This document shows positions 8,289 through 17,221 of a stretch of DNA of 64,000 nt, one piece after another. The position numbers and the translations under genes were made by a program. A model generated the notes under the pieces. That model was not told where the DNA came from and made no database searches. It saw only the letters and a program-made list of their open reading frames with translations. Source of the stretch: Methyloversatilis sp. RAC08 (GTDB lineage: Bacteria; Pseudomonadota; Gammaproteobacteria; Burkholderiales; Rhodocyclaceae); the NCBI RefSeq assembly GCF_001713355.1, contig NZ_CP016448.1:3658001-3722000 (forward strand), written 5' to 3'. Position 1 is the stretch's first letter. Every line of letters starts with the position of its first letter.

Positions 8289-9398
8289 ATGGTCACCAAG
8301 AAATTGATCACCGCAGACCAAGAGGCGCTGGCCGATGTTCTGTTTCCGCAGGAGCCGGACGACGAGATTGAAGAAGCAATTCTACAGATCCCTCCAGAGC
8401 GTCGAATTCTTCGGACCGACCAGTATGACTTCTCTGTTTCGACGATTCTCGGGATGATGGCGAAAAATGAGGTTGTAATTCCTGAGTTTCAGCGTCGGTA
8501 TGTCTGGAGCGATCGTCAAGCTTCGCGACTTATCGAATCACTGATCATTCAATGTCCAATCCCTGTAATTTATCTTAATCAGGAGAAGGATGAAACATTC
8601 TCCGTGATTGATGGAAACCAGCGCCTAAAAAGCTTGCATCGATTTGTGGGCGATGAGTTTGCACTGATTGGGCTAACCAGCTACCCCGAGCTGAGTGGCT
8701 TGAAGTACTCCGAGTTGGATAAGCGGTTTCAACGGCATATTAGCAATCGTGTTCTCAGATGTACGGCAATCCTCAAAGATACGCATCCGCAGGTGAAGTT
8801 TGATGTTTTCGAGCGACTAAATTCGGGAGCAGTTGCACTAACGAGGCAAGAACTTCGACATGGCCTCTACTATGGTCCATTGCTCAAGCGCGCCTCAAAG
8901 GTTGCGGCTGACCTTGGATTGGAAAAGCACCTCGGCATGCGTAAGGACAAACGGATGAAGGCCGAGGAACTTGTCATACGATTCTGGGCATTGAACAAGG
9001 GGCTAGGGTCGTACGAAAAGCCATTGGCAACGTTTCTCTCAGTATTCGCAGAGGACAACAGGCTTATAGCGCCTGAGGAACTCGAGGAGCTAGACGCGAC
9101 GATTCGGAAGGCCCATAAACGCGTAGTTCAGTTGTTTGGTTCCCAGGCGTTTTCGTTCTCGCGCGACGGCCGCTCGAAGTTCAATGCTGCTGTCTACGAC
9201 GCACAAATGCTCTCGTGCGCCAAGGTCAGCGACACAAGGGTGGGAGTCCTCACGGGAAAGAAAGACGAACTAAAGAAAGCCTACGCAGATCTCGAGAAAG
9301 ATCACGAGTTCAGTAAGAGCGTGACTTTAGCGACTAGTGACAAAGCCGCGCTGCAAGGACGAGTTCAGAAGGTCGGCGCGCTACTGAAGAATTTATGA
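8289..9398 (+). CDS. DUF262 (GmrSD N-terminal / ParB-like) protein
   Basis: A 369-residue protein. Residues 45-190 form a DUF262 domain: PEFQRRYVW at 65-73 and IDGNQRLKSL at 107-116, the DGxQR-type motif of the ParB/sulfiredoxin-like nucleotidase fold found in the GmrS part of type IV restriction enzymes. The C-terminal half is helical and unassigned, without an HNH (DUF1524) domain. So this is not a full GmrSD enzyme. Its stop overlaps the start of the HEPN gene by 4 bases, so the pair is one transcript. Codon use is AT-richer than the flanks, suggesting transfer. A role in phage defence or as a toxin-antitoxin component is inferred. Confidence 0.8.
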   Translation: MVTKKLITADQEALADVLFPQEPDDEIEEAILQIPPERRILRTDQYDFSVSTILGMMAKNEVVIPEFQRRYVWSDRQASRLIESLIIQCPIPVIYLNQEKDETFSVIDGNQRLKSLHRFVGDEFALIGLTSYPELSGLKYSELDKRFQRHISNRVLRCTAILKDTHPQVKFDVFERLNSGAVALTRQELRHGLYYGPLLKRASKVAADLGLEKHLGMRKDKRMKAEELVIRFWALNKGLGSYEKPLATFLSVFAEDNRLIAPEELEELDATIRKAHKRVVQLFGSQAFSFSRDGRSKFNAAVYDAQMLSCAKVSDTRVGVLTGKKDELKKAYADLEKDHEFSKSVTLATSDKAALQGRVQKVGALLKNL

Positions 9399-10114
9399 GC
9401 TATCGACGCAGCCGCGCGCGGCGAGAGTTTGAGCTGCAACTTGGTCAGACGCGCGCTGAGCTCACGCAACTCTATCCTCCCGCTGCGAGGCTGCCTGGCT
9501 TTGGCGGTTCCAGGCTGCTGGCGGCTTACTACGTCTTTGCGTTCGCCCAAATGGAGGTATTCGTTAAGACCGTAGTTGAGGATGCTCTGCAGGCAGTTCA
9601 GACGGCGGCTCCGCCGCTGGACAGCCTGCCTGATCTGATGGTTGGGTACCTTATACATCGCGGTGATGAGGTCGGAGCGGAGTACCGACGATTCGCCACG
9701 AGCGAAGATGAGGCGGCACTTCTAGGAAAGGTTGGCGGAGTTGCGCGCAAGGTTGTTGCATGGCATGCAGGCGGCCTGGCAATACAACTGGATCCTTCAG
9801 CATTTTTGGATAAGAAGAAGTATCCGTCGCCTCGGAACATGCCTCAACTGTTTCGACGACTTGGGGTTCGAAACCTGTGGGCCGTTGCTAGCGCGGCCGG
9901 GCGCTTCAATGCTGAGTTGACTTTGACCTCACTTAACGATCTTCGCACCGCAATTGCTCATGACGGGCATGTGCCACCTGGGTTCGGCAAGCGTGACTTT
10001 CGCGACCGACTGGATCAGATGCAAGAGTTCGTCGCTGCAGTAGATCGGTGCATAGCGGATCACTTCTGCTCTGCGGCAATGACTCGATTAGCGTGGAACC
10101 GCGCTATGGCGTGA
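9395..10114 (+). CDS. HEPN-domain protein (predicted ribonuclease), partner of DUF262
   Basis: A 239-residue, mostly helical protein overlapping the DUF262 stop codon (ATGA at 9395). Near the C-terminus it has LRTAIAHDGH, giving Arg184-x4-His189, the RX4-6H signature of HEPN ribonucleases. The N-terminal helix AAYYVFAFAQMEVFVKTVVE fits the MAE_28990/MAE_18760-like HEPN group, which as I recall is often paired with DUF262 proteins; this assignment needs a profile search. Predicted action is RNA cleavage under control of the partner. No signal peptide or membrane helix. Confidence 0.72.
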   Translation: MSYRRSRARREFELQLGQTRAELTQLYPPAARLPGFGGSRLLAAYYVFAFAQMEVFVKTVVEDALQAVQTAAPPLDSLPDLMVGYLIHRGDEVGAEYRRFATSEDEAALLGKVGGVARKVVAWHAGGLAIQLDPSAFLDKKKYPSPRNMPQLFRRLGVRNLWAVASAAGRFNAELTLTSLNDLRTAIAHDGHVPPGFGKRDFRDRLDQMQEFVAAVDRCIADHFCSAAMTRLAWNRAMA

Positions 10115-10122
10115 GCAGAAAA

Positions 10123-10195
10123 TAGGGAACAGACCACGATTTTTAATCATCAAAGTTCACAGTCTAAGGATCGTGGTCTGTCCCCGATTTACTAT
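10123..10195. repeat. Inverted-repeat element (REP/BIME-like) right of the HEPN gene
   Basis: Arms of about 20 bases around ACAGACCACGAT (10131-10142) and ATCGTGGTCTGT (10179-10190) enclose about 36 bases. Similar GGGACAGACCACGATTT palindromes are familiar from REP-associated transposase families. The element supplies the last codons and stop of the minus-strand ORF ending at 10164. Confidence 0.6.
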
Positions 10196-10526
10196 GCGGT
10201 TTATCTGCGAGGCCGTTAGCGGAGAGGATCTTTCGTAGCCCAAGTAGTGCGTGATGGCCGAGCAATGCACGCTCTGTGGTCGGTACAACAACTATGCCAA
10301 CGCGAGTGTTACTTAGAATTTCCATAAGGCGGCTGCGCAGTTCCGCCTGTTTGGGACTGCGATCCATGCGGGTTCCGCTCTTGAACTCGTCCACTCCAGG
10401 GCGCAATCCGACTTTCTCAATAGCCGAATAGACCTCCGGGGTGACGTCGTTTGTCGAATAGACAAACGCTCCAATGATGAAACCTCCCCGCTCCTGAATT
10501 GTTTCGTCGAAGTAGAAATGTCCCAT
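10164..10526 (-). CDS. Truncated DUF3800-like cassette ORF
   Basis: A 120-residue ORF starting MGHFYFDE; the early FDE resembles the first acidic motif of DUF3800 proteins (RNase H-like). The family is usually about twice as long. The last residues, GTDHDP, are encoded by the inverted-repeat element at 10123-10195, so the original 3' end is missing. The start lies 13 bases after the boundary of the attC site, as in integron cassettes. Probably non-functional. The family call is tentative. Confidence 0.5.
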   Translation of the reverse strand: MGHFYFDETIQERGGFIIGAFVYSTNDVTPEVYSAIEKVGLRPGVDEFKSGTRMDRSPKQAELRSRLMEILSNTRVGIVVVPTTERALLGHHALLGLRKILSANGLADKPHSKSGTDHDP

Positions 10527-10538
10527 GGCGCTCCCGAC

Positions 10539-10667
10539 GGCTAGCGTTCGAGCTAACCGGCCAGTGGAGGCAGGACGCCTTGGCCCGAGCTGCGAGAATG
10601 TACCGCGTACCTCAGTTCGGGCCAAGGTGGCTTGCCGTAGCTGCTCCGGTTGAGCGAGGGGTTAGGC
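10539..10667 (-). other. Integron attC-like recombination site (59-base element)
   Basis: Read on the minus strand, it begins with the core GCCTAAC (RYYYAAC, 10667-10661) and ends at GCTAGCC (10545-10539), a degenerate GTTRRRY. Between them two arms of about 53 bases form an imperfect hairpin: CTCAACCGG pairs with CCGGTTAG, and CTTGGCCCGA is repeated inverted, leaving a loop near 10592-10616. The right arm aligns well with known attC ends of the CTTAACTCAAGCGTTAG type. It separates two minus-strand ORFs, as expected in a cassette array. Confidence 0.75.
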
Positions 10668-10676
10668 CCCGCCGCG

Positions 10677-11201
10677 CTAGTAGCCGAAAAGAAATACGGC
10701 TTCGACGTTTGCATAATTTTTTGGAATGAAGAATGTGCTAAGGCGATTTTGTGCTTGCTTGAAATGCCGCATAACACTTCCCCTTTCGCTCGGCCGTGCT
10801 TGGGGAACAAGAAGAAATAGATATTCGGCGTGTTCACAGATATGGCACTTCCAGAAATCAAGAAGGTCCATATTATTTGTCGTCGTCTTGCCGCGTTCAA
10901 CTTCTAGCAAGATCCCGGTGTCTTCGATCTTCAAGTAATAGTCGGGACGAAGAGCAGGAACGGCATATGTTTGAAATAGCCCCTTCTTCTCGGGAGTGAA
11001 GCCTAGCGCTTGCACACCAGGCAATACTGCTCGCTGAACTTCGACGCTTGACGCGCCCAACTTGTGAACAAGGGCGATTCTTTCCTGGACTTCAATTTCG
11101 TTCAGGTATTCAAGCAGTTTCTTGGCGACGTCTTCGACCGCCGTAAACGCATGCGGCGAGCGCTGAGTTGTCTTTCGGAGGGTGGCGTGCTCAATCGGCA
11201 T
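10677..11201 (-). CDS. Cassette-encoded protein, possible PD-(D/E)XK nuclease fold
   Basis: A 174-residue protein of unknown function. The middle carries RPDYYLKIEDTGILLEVERG followed by K: an Asp followed 13 residues later by E-x-E-R-G-K. With the flanking hydrophobic strands this resembles the PD-(D/E)XK nuclease core. It starts 8 bases after GTTAGGC (11216-11210) and ends 9 bases before the attC site, so it fills a complete integron cassette. Lower GC than the flanks. I do not recognise the family; the nuclease idea is an inference from one motif. Confidence 0.65.
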   Translation of the reverse strand: MPIEHATLRKTTQRSPHAFTAVEDVAKKLLEYLNEIEVQERIALVHKLGASSVEVQRAVLPGVQALGFTPEKKGLFQTYAVPALRPDYYLKIEDTGILLEVERGKTTTNNMDLLDFWKCHICEHAEYLFLLVPQARPSERGSVMRHFKQAQNRLSTFFIPKNYANVEAVFLFGY

Positions 11202-11209
11202 TTTGCGGG

Positions 11210-11333
11210 GCCTAACGTTGTTTTCTGGCGCAGTTTTGCGCCACAGCTATGGACGGTGCCGGATAAACACAAAGGATTTTCATGGGGGACTTCTTTTGTT
11301 TTCAGTGGGTTGGCGCGCCGTGTGCCGGATAAC
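11210..11333 (-). other. attI-like cassette insertion junction
   Basis: On the minus strand the sequence ends AAAACAACGTTAGGC, very like the end of attI1 (AAAACAAAGTTAGGC), directly before the first cassette ORF. Just upstream are a hairpin GGCGCA-GTTT-TGCGCC (11227-11242) and two direct repeats GTGCCGGATAA (11256-11266, 11322-11332), recalling the accessory repeats of attI sites. No integrase gene follows: 11334-11637 holds only a TGGGGCGCGCCCCA palindrome (11437-11450) and no convincing ORF. Confidence 0.55.
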
Positions 11334-11637
11334 TACCTGTTAAACGAACACAAAAACCTCACCCCTTGTATGTCAGGCAAGTGGAGCATGTCCACGGTGT
11401 CTGTTCCATCAGTCATTTATCCGAGTGGTGACGCGATGGGGCGCGCCCCAATGCGCAAGGTCGTTAGGGTGACTTCTCCCTTTCGCACCTGTGCGGCGAG
11501 GGTTGGGGCCGTGGCCATGGTAGTCACATGCTTCGCTGCTTTTCGAAGCAGAAGCTTGACGCATGCCCGGGCATGCCGCGCTGTCAGTGGATAGATTGCG
11601 GCCTTTCCTGCTTCTTTCCGGTCTCGCTGCCGCACAT

Positions 11638-12060
11638 ATGAACGCTTCCACCTTGTCACCCCTCCAGACCGAATGGGCCACGCTGCAGCAGGACCACGAG
11701 CGCCACGAGCGTTGCGCGGTCGGTATCAAGGTCGCGGCGGTGGCGCTGACCGCAGGCGCCGCGCTGTTCGGTTTTCCGTTCGAGCTGGCGGCACCGCTGA
11801 TCGCCATCGTCTGGGTGATCGAGGCGATGCTGCGCACGGTGCAGGCGCGCCTGGGTCAGCGATTGCTGAAGGTGGAAGCGCTGATCGCCGATGGCGCGTC
11901 GGAGTACGCGGCGTGCCAGTTGCACACGGAATGGCAGGCCACACGCCCGGGCGCTGTCGGGCTGCTGATGGAGTACGCGAAGAGTGCGCTGAAGCCGACG
12001 GTGGCTTTCCCTTACCCGCTGCTCATCATCCTGTCGTTCGTGCTGTCGCTGCCGGGCTGA
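11638..12060 (+). CDS. Small membrane protein, unknown function
   Basis: A 140-residue protein with two hydrophobic segments close together (about 35-72: VAAVALTAGAALFGFPFELA and the following helix AAPLIAIVWVIEAML) and a third at the C-terminus (LLIILSFVLSL). The middle is soluble and helical. The ATG at 11638 is preferred to an upstream GTG/ATG because family-like polar residues start here. It marks the return to high-GC core sequence after the accessory island. No domain recognised. Confidence 0.6.
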   Translation: MNASTLSPLQTEWATLQQDHERHERCAVGIKVAAVALTAGAALFGFPFELAAPLIAIVWVIEAMLRTVQARLGQRLLKVEALIADGASEYAACQLHTEWQATRPGAVGLLMEYAKSALKPTVAFPYPLLIILSFVLSLPG

Positions 12061-12183
12061 CGCCCGATTCGTCGCGCCGGCTTGCCGAAGGTCAATACAC
12101 GCGCGCCGGAGACGCGCACTATGGGGGCGAGGCCGTATGCCGGCCGCCTGCAGTGATCCCTCGCTTGTTTCCGGACCGCCCGA

Positions 12184-13269
12184 ATGTCAGAACCCCGTTC
12201 ACGCCCCTGGCTTGTGCCGATCGCCATCGCGCTGCTGGCCATCGCAGCCTTCTTCGCGTGGAAGCACTTCCAGTCGCCACCGCCGATTGACGCCTTCGCT
12301 TCGGGCAACGGTCGCATCGAAGCGACCGAAATCGATGTCGCCAGCAAGACCGGCGGGCGCCTGGCCAGCGTGACGGTGCGCGAAGGCGATGATGTCAGCG
12401 CCGGGCAGACCCTTGCCGGCATGGATGTGCGCGCACTCGAGGCCGAACTGCACATGGCCGAAGCCCAGGTCGCGCAGGCGAAGGCGGCGCATGTGGCGGC
12501 GATCGCGGCGGTCGCCCAGCGGCGCAGCGACGTCGCCACCGCCGGCGCGGTGGTGGCGCAGCGACAGGGCCAGATGGCGCTGGCCGAAAAGGACATCGAA
12601 CGCACGCAGCAACTGGTCGACAAGGGGTTCATTTCAGCGCAGAAGCTCGACGTCGACCGCACCGCGAAACAGACGGCGCAAGAGGTGACCCGAGCCGCCG
12701 TGTCGCAGATGCAGGGCGCGCAGTCGTCGATCGAGGTGGCCCGTGCGGCGGTGGTGCAGGCGGCGGCAGCGGTCGAGGCCGCGCAGGCGCGGGTCGAGCG
12801 CATGCGCGTGGACCTGCAGGACGCGGTGCTGGTCGCGCCGGCCGATGGCCGCGTGCTGTACCGGCTCGCCGAGCCGGGCGAGGTGCTGCCCGCCGGTGGC
12901 AAGGTGCTGACGCTGCTCGACATCACCGACGTCTACCTGACGCTGTTCCTGCCGACCTCGCAGGCCGGGCGCGTGGCCATCGGCAGCGAGGCGCGCATCG
13001 TGCTCGACGTGCGGCCCGACATTTCGATTCCGGCCAGCGTGAGCTTCGTGTCGCCGCAGGCGCAATTCACGCCGAAGTCGGTGGAGACGCGCACCGAGCG
13101 GGAAAAGCTGATGTTCCGCGTGCGCGTGAAGATTCCGCCCGAACTGCTTCGGGCCTACGCCAAGCAGGTCAAGACCGGTCTGCCCGGCGTGGCCTGGGTG
13201 AGGCTGGACGCCGGCGCGCCGTGGCCGGCGACCGTGCCGCCGCCGGTGGCCATGCCCGCGCAGCCATGA
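12184..13269 (+). CDS. HlyD/EmrA-type membrane fusion subunit of an ABC exporter (YhiI/YbhG-like)
   Basis: A 361-residue periplasmic adaptor. One N-terminal membrane anchor (about 10-27) is followed by a biotinyl-lipoyl-like half ([19 protein letters not shown]), a long alanine-rich alpha-helical hairpin (about 85-215), the second lipoyl half ([20 protein letters not shown]) and a beta-barrel. It should link the inner-membrane exporter encoded next to an outer-membrane channel. Its stop overlaps the start of the ATPase gene (ATGA). Confidence 0.9.
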   Translation: MSEPRSRPWLVPIAIALLAIAAFFAWKHFQSPPPIDAFASGNGRIEATEIDVASKTGGRLASVTVREGDDVSAGQTLAGMDVRALEAELHMAEAQVAQAKAAHVAAIAAVAQRRSDVATAGAVVAQRQGQMALAEKDIERTQQLVDKGFISAQKLDVDRTAKQTAQEVTRAAVSQMQGAQSSIEVARAAVVQAAAAVEAAQARVERMRVDLQDAVLVAPADGRVLYRLAEPGEVLPAGGKVLTLLDITDVYLTLFLPTSQAGRVAIGSEARIVLDVRPDISIPASVSFVSPQAQFTPKSVETRTEREKLMFRVRVKIPPELLRAYAKQVKTGLPGVAWVRLDAGAPWPATVPPPVAMPAQP

Positions 13270-15989
13270 CCGGAACCGGCGTCGCCCGGCTGGCCGGCGT
13301 GGGCCTGCGCTATGGCGACACGGTGGCGCTCGACGCGATCGATCTGGACATTCCGTCGGCCTGCATGGTCGGCCTGATCGGACCGGATGGCGTCGGCAAG
13401 TCCAGCCTGATGGCGCTGGTGGCCGGCGTGCGCGTCATCCAGCAGGGCACGGTCGAAACGCTGGGCGGCGACATGGGAAGCCGCCCTCACCGGGAAGCCG
13501 TGTGTCCGCGCATCGCCTACATGCCGCAGGGGCTGGGCAAGAACCTCTACATGACGCTGTCGGTGTTCGAGAACGTCGACTTCTTCGGCCGCCTGTTCGG
13601 CCAGTCATCGGCCGAGCGCGAGACGCGCATCGCCGAGCTGCTCGACAGCACCGGGCTCACGCCCTTCCGCGACCGGCCGGCGGGCAAGCTGTCCGGCGGC
13701 ATGAAACAGAAGCTCGGCCTGTGCTGCGCGCTGATCCACGACCCCGACCTGCTGATCCTCGACGAGCCGACCACCGGCGTCGATCCGCTGTCGCGCCGCC
13801 AGTTCTGGCAGCTGATCGACCGCATGCGCGCGCGCCGTCCCGGCATGAGCGTGCTGGTGTCCAGCGCCTACATGGCCGAGGCGGAGCGCTTCGACTGGCT
13901 GGTGGCGATGGACGACGGCCGCGTGCTGGCCACCGGCAGTCCGGCCGACCTGCTGACGCGCACCGGCACGACGGATCTCGACGCTGCCTTCATCGAACTG
14001 CTGCCGCCGGACAAGCGCCGCGGCCACGCCGCGCTGGTCGTGCCGCCGCGCGTCGTGCAGGGCGACGGCCCGGCCATCGTCGCCGAAGGTCTGACCATGC
14101 AGTTCGGCGATTTCACCGCGGTCGATCACGTCGATTTCGAGATCGGTCGCGGGGAAATCTTCGGCTTTCTCGGGTCGAACGGCTGCGGCAAGACGACGAC
14201 CATGAAAATGCTCACCGGCCTGTTGCCGCCCACCTCGGGCAGGGCGCTGCTGTTCGGTCATGAAGTCGATGCCGGCGATCTCGACACGCGCCGCCGCGTC
14301 GGCTTCATGACCCAGGGTTTTTCACTGTACGGCGAACTGAGCGTGCGCCAGAACCTGGTGCTGCACGCGCAACTGTTCCACCTGCCGGCGGCGGACGTGG
14401 CGCCGCGCGTGCAGGACATGGTCGATCGCTTCGGACTGGCGGGCTACGTCGATGCGCAGGCCGCCGGCCTGCCGCTGGGCATCCGCCAGCGCCTGTCGCT
14501 GGCCGTCGCGGTCATCCACAAGCCGGAAATGCTCATCCTCGACGAACCGACCTCGGGTGTCGATCCGGTCGCCCGCGACGGTTTCTGGCGCCTGCTGATC
14601 GATCTGTCGCGCAAGGACGGCGTCACGATCTTCGTGTCGACCCACTTCATGAACGAAGGCGAACGCTGCGACCGGATATCGCTGATGCATGCCGGCCGCG
14701 TGCTGGCCAGCGGCAGCCCGGCGGCGCTGGTCGCCGAACGCAATGCGGCGTCGCTCGAAGACGCCTTCATCGCCTGTCTCGAAGAAGCCACCGGCGAGGC
14801 GGACCGGCCTGCCGCAGCGTCCGTCGCGGCCGTCGCCACCCGCAAGGTGAGCACCGAACGCCGCGCCTTCAGCCTGCTGCGCCTGTTCGCCTACGCGCGC
14901 CGCGAGTGGCTGGAAGTGGTGCGCGATCCGGTGCGGCTCACGTTCGCGCTGCTCGGTTCGGTCATTCTCGTGCTGATACTCGGCTACGGCATTTCGATGG
15001 ATGTCGAGGATCTGAAATTCGCCGTGCTCGACCGCGACCAGTCGCCGGAAAGCCGCGCCTATGTGGAGAACATGGCCGGCTCGCGCTACTTTCTCGAACA
15101 GCCGCCGCTGGCCGGCAGCGCCGAACTCGACCGGCGCATGAAGGCCGGCGAACTGAGCGTGGCGCTCGAAATCCCGCCCGATTTCGGACGCGACCTGCGC
15201 CGCGGACAGGCGGCGGAAATCGGCGTCTGGGTCGATGGCGCCATGCCCTTCCGTGCCGAAACGACGCTGGGCTACGTGCAGGGCCTGCATGCCGATTTCC
15301 TGCAGCAGGCGGCCCGCCGGCAGGTCGGCGCGGTGCAGGAGGCGCCGGCGCGGCTCGACATGCGCTACCGCTACAACCAGGACTTCAAGAGCGTCTATGC
15401 CATGGTGCCGGCGGTGATTCCGCTGCTGCTCACCTTCATTCCGGCCATCCTGATGGCGGTCGGCGTGGTGCGCGAGAAGGAGCTGGGGTCGATCACCAAT
15501 CTGTACGCCACGCCGGTGACCCGGCTCGAATTCCTGCTCGGCAAGCAACTGCCCTACATCGGCGTCAGCATGATCAGCTTCTACGGGCTGGTCGCGCTGG
15601 CCGTGTACGTGTTCGGGGTGCCGCTCAAGGGCAGCCTGTTCACGCTGAGCGTGGCGGCGCTCATCTTCGTGACGGCGACCACCGGCATCGGCCTGCTGAT
15701 GTCGTCCTTCGCGCGCACCCAGATCGCCGCGCTGGCCGCCACGGCCGTGGTCACCATGCTCGCCACCGTCACCTTCTCCGGCCTGACCCACCCGGTGTCG
15801 TCGCTCGAAGGGGCAGGGCGCACGATAGGCACCTTCTTTCCGGCGACCTACTTCCTGAACATCAGCCGCGGCCTGTTCACCAAGGCGCTCGGCCTGCGCG
15901 ACGTCTACATGGACTTTCTCGCGATGCTCGCCTTCGTGCCGGTGCTGACGCTGCTCAGCGTGCTGTTGCTGAAGAAGCAGGAGCGGTGA
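13266..15989 (+). CDS. RbbA/YhiH-type ABC transporter: two ATPase domains fused to an ABC-2 permease
   Basis: A 907-residue fusion. First ATPase: Walker [10 protein letters not shown] (39-47), signature LSGGMKQKL, Walker [14 protein letters not shown]. Second ATPase: Walker [10 protein letters not shown] (about 300), signature LPLGIRQRL (degenerate relative to LSGGQ), Walker [14 protein letters not shown]. From about 540 an ABC2_membrane permease with six hydrophobic segments and a large periplasmic loop. The three-gene order adaptor, fusion ATPase-permease, permease matches yhiI-rbbA-yhhJ of E. coli. Start at 13266 is fixed by the ATGA overlap. Substrate unknown. Confidence 0.92.
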   Translation: MTGTGVARLAGVGLRYGDTVALDAIDLDIPSACMVGLIGPDGVGKSSLMALVAGVRVIQQGTVETLGGDMGSRPHREAVCPRIAYMPQGLGKNLYMTLSVFENVDFFGRLFGQSSAERETRIAELLDSTGLTPFRDRPAGKLSGGMKQKLGLCCALIHDPDLLILDEPTTGVDPLSRRQFWQLIDRMRARRPGMSVLVSSAYMAEAERFDWLVAMDDGRVLATGSPADLLTRTGTTDLDAAFIELLPPDKRRGHAALVVPPRVVQGDGPAIVAEGLTMQFGDFTAVDHVDFEIGRGEIFGFLGSNGCGKTTTMKMLTGLLPPTSGRALLFGHEVDAGDLDTRRRVGFMTQGFSLYGELSVRQNLVLHAQLFHLPAADVAPRVQDMVDRFGLAGYVDAQAAGLPLGIRQRLSLAVAVIHKPEMLILDEPTSGVDPVARDGFWRLLIDLSRKDGVTIFVSTHFMNEGERCDRISLMHAGRVLASGSPAALVAERNAASLEDAFIACLEEATGEADRPAAASVAAVATRKVSTERRAFSLLRLFAYARREWLEVVRDPVRLTFALLGSVILVLILGYGISMDVEDLKFAVLDRDQSPESRAYVENMAGSRYFLEQPPLAGSAELDRRMKAGELSVALEIPPDFGRDLRRGQAAEIGVWVDGAMPFRAETTLGYVQGLHADFLQQAARRQVGAVQEAPARLDMRYRYNQDFKSVYAMVPAVIPLLLTFIPAILMAVGVVREKELGSITNLYATPVTRLEFLLGKQLPYIGVSMISFYGLVALAVYVFGVPLKGSLFTLSVAALIFVTATTGIGLLMSSFARTQIAALAATAVVTMLATVTFSGLTHPVSSLEGAGRTIGTFFPATYFLNISRGLFTKALGLRDVYMDFLAMLAFVPVLTLLSVLLLKKQER

Positions 15990-17116
15990 TGAAGGTGCGC
16001 CTGCTCAATGCCTGGCGGCTCGGCATGAAGGAGCTGCTGAGCCTGTGGAACGACAAGGTGCTGCTGATCATGATCGTCTGGGCGTTCAGCGGCGGCATCT
16101 ACACCGCGTCGACGGCGACCTCGCAGGAGCTGCACAACGCGCCGATCGCCATCGTCGACGAAGACCAGTCGGTGCTGTCCTCGCGCATCGCGGGGTCGTT
16201 CTACGGGCCGTACTTCAAGCCGCCGGACATGATCACTGAATCGCAGGTCGACGCCGGGCTGGATGCCGGCATCTACACCTTCGTGCTGAACATCCCGCCC
16301 GATTTCGAGCGCGACGTGCTGGCCGGGCAGCAGCCGGTGATCCAGGTGAACATCGACGCGATGCGCGTCAGCCAGGCCTTCATCGGCGCCGGCTACATCC
16401 AGAACATCGTGCTGGGCGAAGTGGGCGAGTTCGTGCAGCACCGGCGCAGCGAGGCGGCCGCGCCGATCACGCTGGCGCCGACCGTCATGTTCAATCCGAA
16501 CATGACCAGTTCGTGGTTCGGCAGCGTGATGGAAATCATCAACAACGTGACCATGCTGTCGGTCATCCTGACCGGCGCCGCGCTGATCCGCGAGCGCGAG
16601 CACGGCACGCTGGAACACCTGCTGGTGATGCCGCTCGGCGCCTTCGAAATCATGCTGGCCAAGGTGTGGTCGATGGCGCTGGTGGTGTGGATCGCGGTCG
16701 GACTGTCGCTGTATTTCGTGGTCGGCCGCGTGCTCGACGTGCCGATCGCCGGCTCGATCCCGCTGTTCATGGCCGGCACGCTGGTGCAGCTGCTGGCCAC
16801 CACCTCGCTCGGCATCTTCATCGGCACGCTGTCGCGCAACATGCCGCAGCTCGGCCTGATGATGATTCTCGTCGTGCTGCCGCTGCAACTGCTGTCCGGC
16901 GGCATGACGCCGCGCGAAAGCATGCCGGAGGTGGTCCAGGACATCATGCTGTTCGCACCCACCACGCATTTCGTCAGTCTGGCCCAGGCAGTGCTCTACC
17001 GTGGCGCCGGGCTCGACGTGGTGTGGCCCAGCCTGCTGGCCATGGCCGCCATCGCACTCGCCTTTTTCGTTGCGTCGCTGCTGATGTTCCGGCGCAGCAT
17101 CGCGGCGCAGGGTTGA
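15989..17116 (+). CDS. ABC-2 type permease (YhhJ/YbhR-like)
   Basis: A 375-residue inner-membrane protein overlapping the preceding gene by one base (TGATG). One N-terminal membrane helix (about 22-42), a large extracytoplasmic domain (about 45-170), then five helices from about 178 to 370, the ABC2_membrane_3 layout. The segment EREHGTLEHLLVMPL is the conserved intracellular coupling region. It should pair with the permease half of the upstream fusion protein. It is the last gene before the repeat field at 17126. Confidence 0.92.
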   Translation: MKVRLLNAWRLGMKELLSLWNDKVLLIMIVWAFSGGIYTASTATSQELHNAPIAIVDEDQSVLSSRIAGSFYGPYFKPPDMITESQVDAGLDAGIYTFVLNIPPDFERDVLAGQQPVIQVNIDAMRVSQAFIGAGYIQNIVLGEVGEFVQHRRSEAAAPITLAPTVMFNPNMTSSWFGSVMEIINNVTMLSVILTGAALIREREHGTLEHLLVMPLGAFEIMLAKVWSMALVVWIAVGLSLYFVVGRVLDVPIAGSIPLFMAGTLVQLLATTSLGIFIGTLSRNMPQLGLMMILVVLPLQLLSGGMTPRESMPEVVQDIMLFAPTTHFVSLAQAVLYRGAGLDVVWPSLLAMAAIALAFFVASLLMFRRSIAAQG

Positions 17117-17125
17117 ATGCTGGAA

Positions 17126-17218
17126 CGGCGGCCTGTGGGATCAGCGGCCTGTGGGAGCGGCGGCCTGTGGGAGCGGCGCCTGTGGGAGCGGCGCCTGTGG
17201 GAGCGGCGCCTGTGGGAG
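17126..17218. repeat. Tandem 15-base repeats (GCCTGTGGGAGCGGC)
   Basis: About six head-to-tail copies of a 15-base unit GCCTGTGGGAGCGGC, the first ones with substitutions. Each contains the half-site GTGGGAGCGGC that recurs as a palindrome elsewhere in the window (18426, 18943, 32924, 33793). The run is interrupted at 17218/17219 by the IS110 element and resumes at 18419. Confidence 0.85.
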
Positions 17219-17221
17219 ATT

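Noticed and set aside
8289-9398. Calling the DUF262 protein a GmrSD type IV restriction enzyme
   Set aside because: It lacks the C-terminal DUF1524/HNH nuclease part and is coupled to a HEPN gene instead.
11064-11594. 176-codon plus-strand ORF over the attI-like region, considered as an integrase remnant
   Set aside because: The translation has no tyrosine-recombinase motifs, overlaps a cassette ORF antisense, and has no ribosome binding site.
11409-11837. Minus-strand ORFs overlapping the small membrane protein gene
   Set aside because: Composition is that of an antisense shadow (Arg/Ser/Ala-rich), with no start signals and no recognisable domain.
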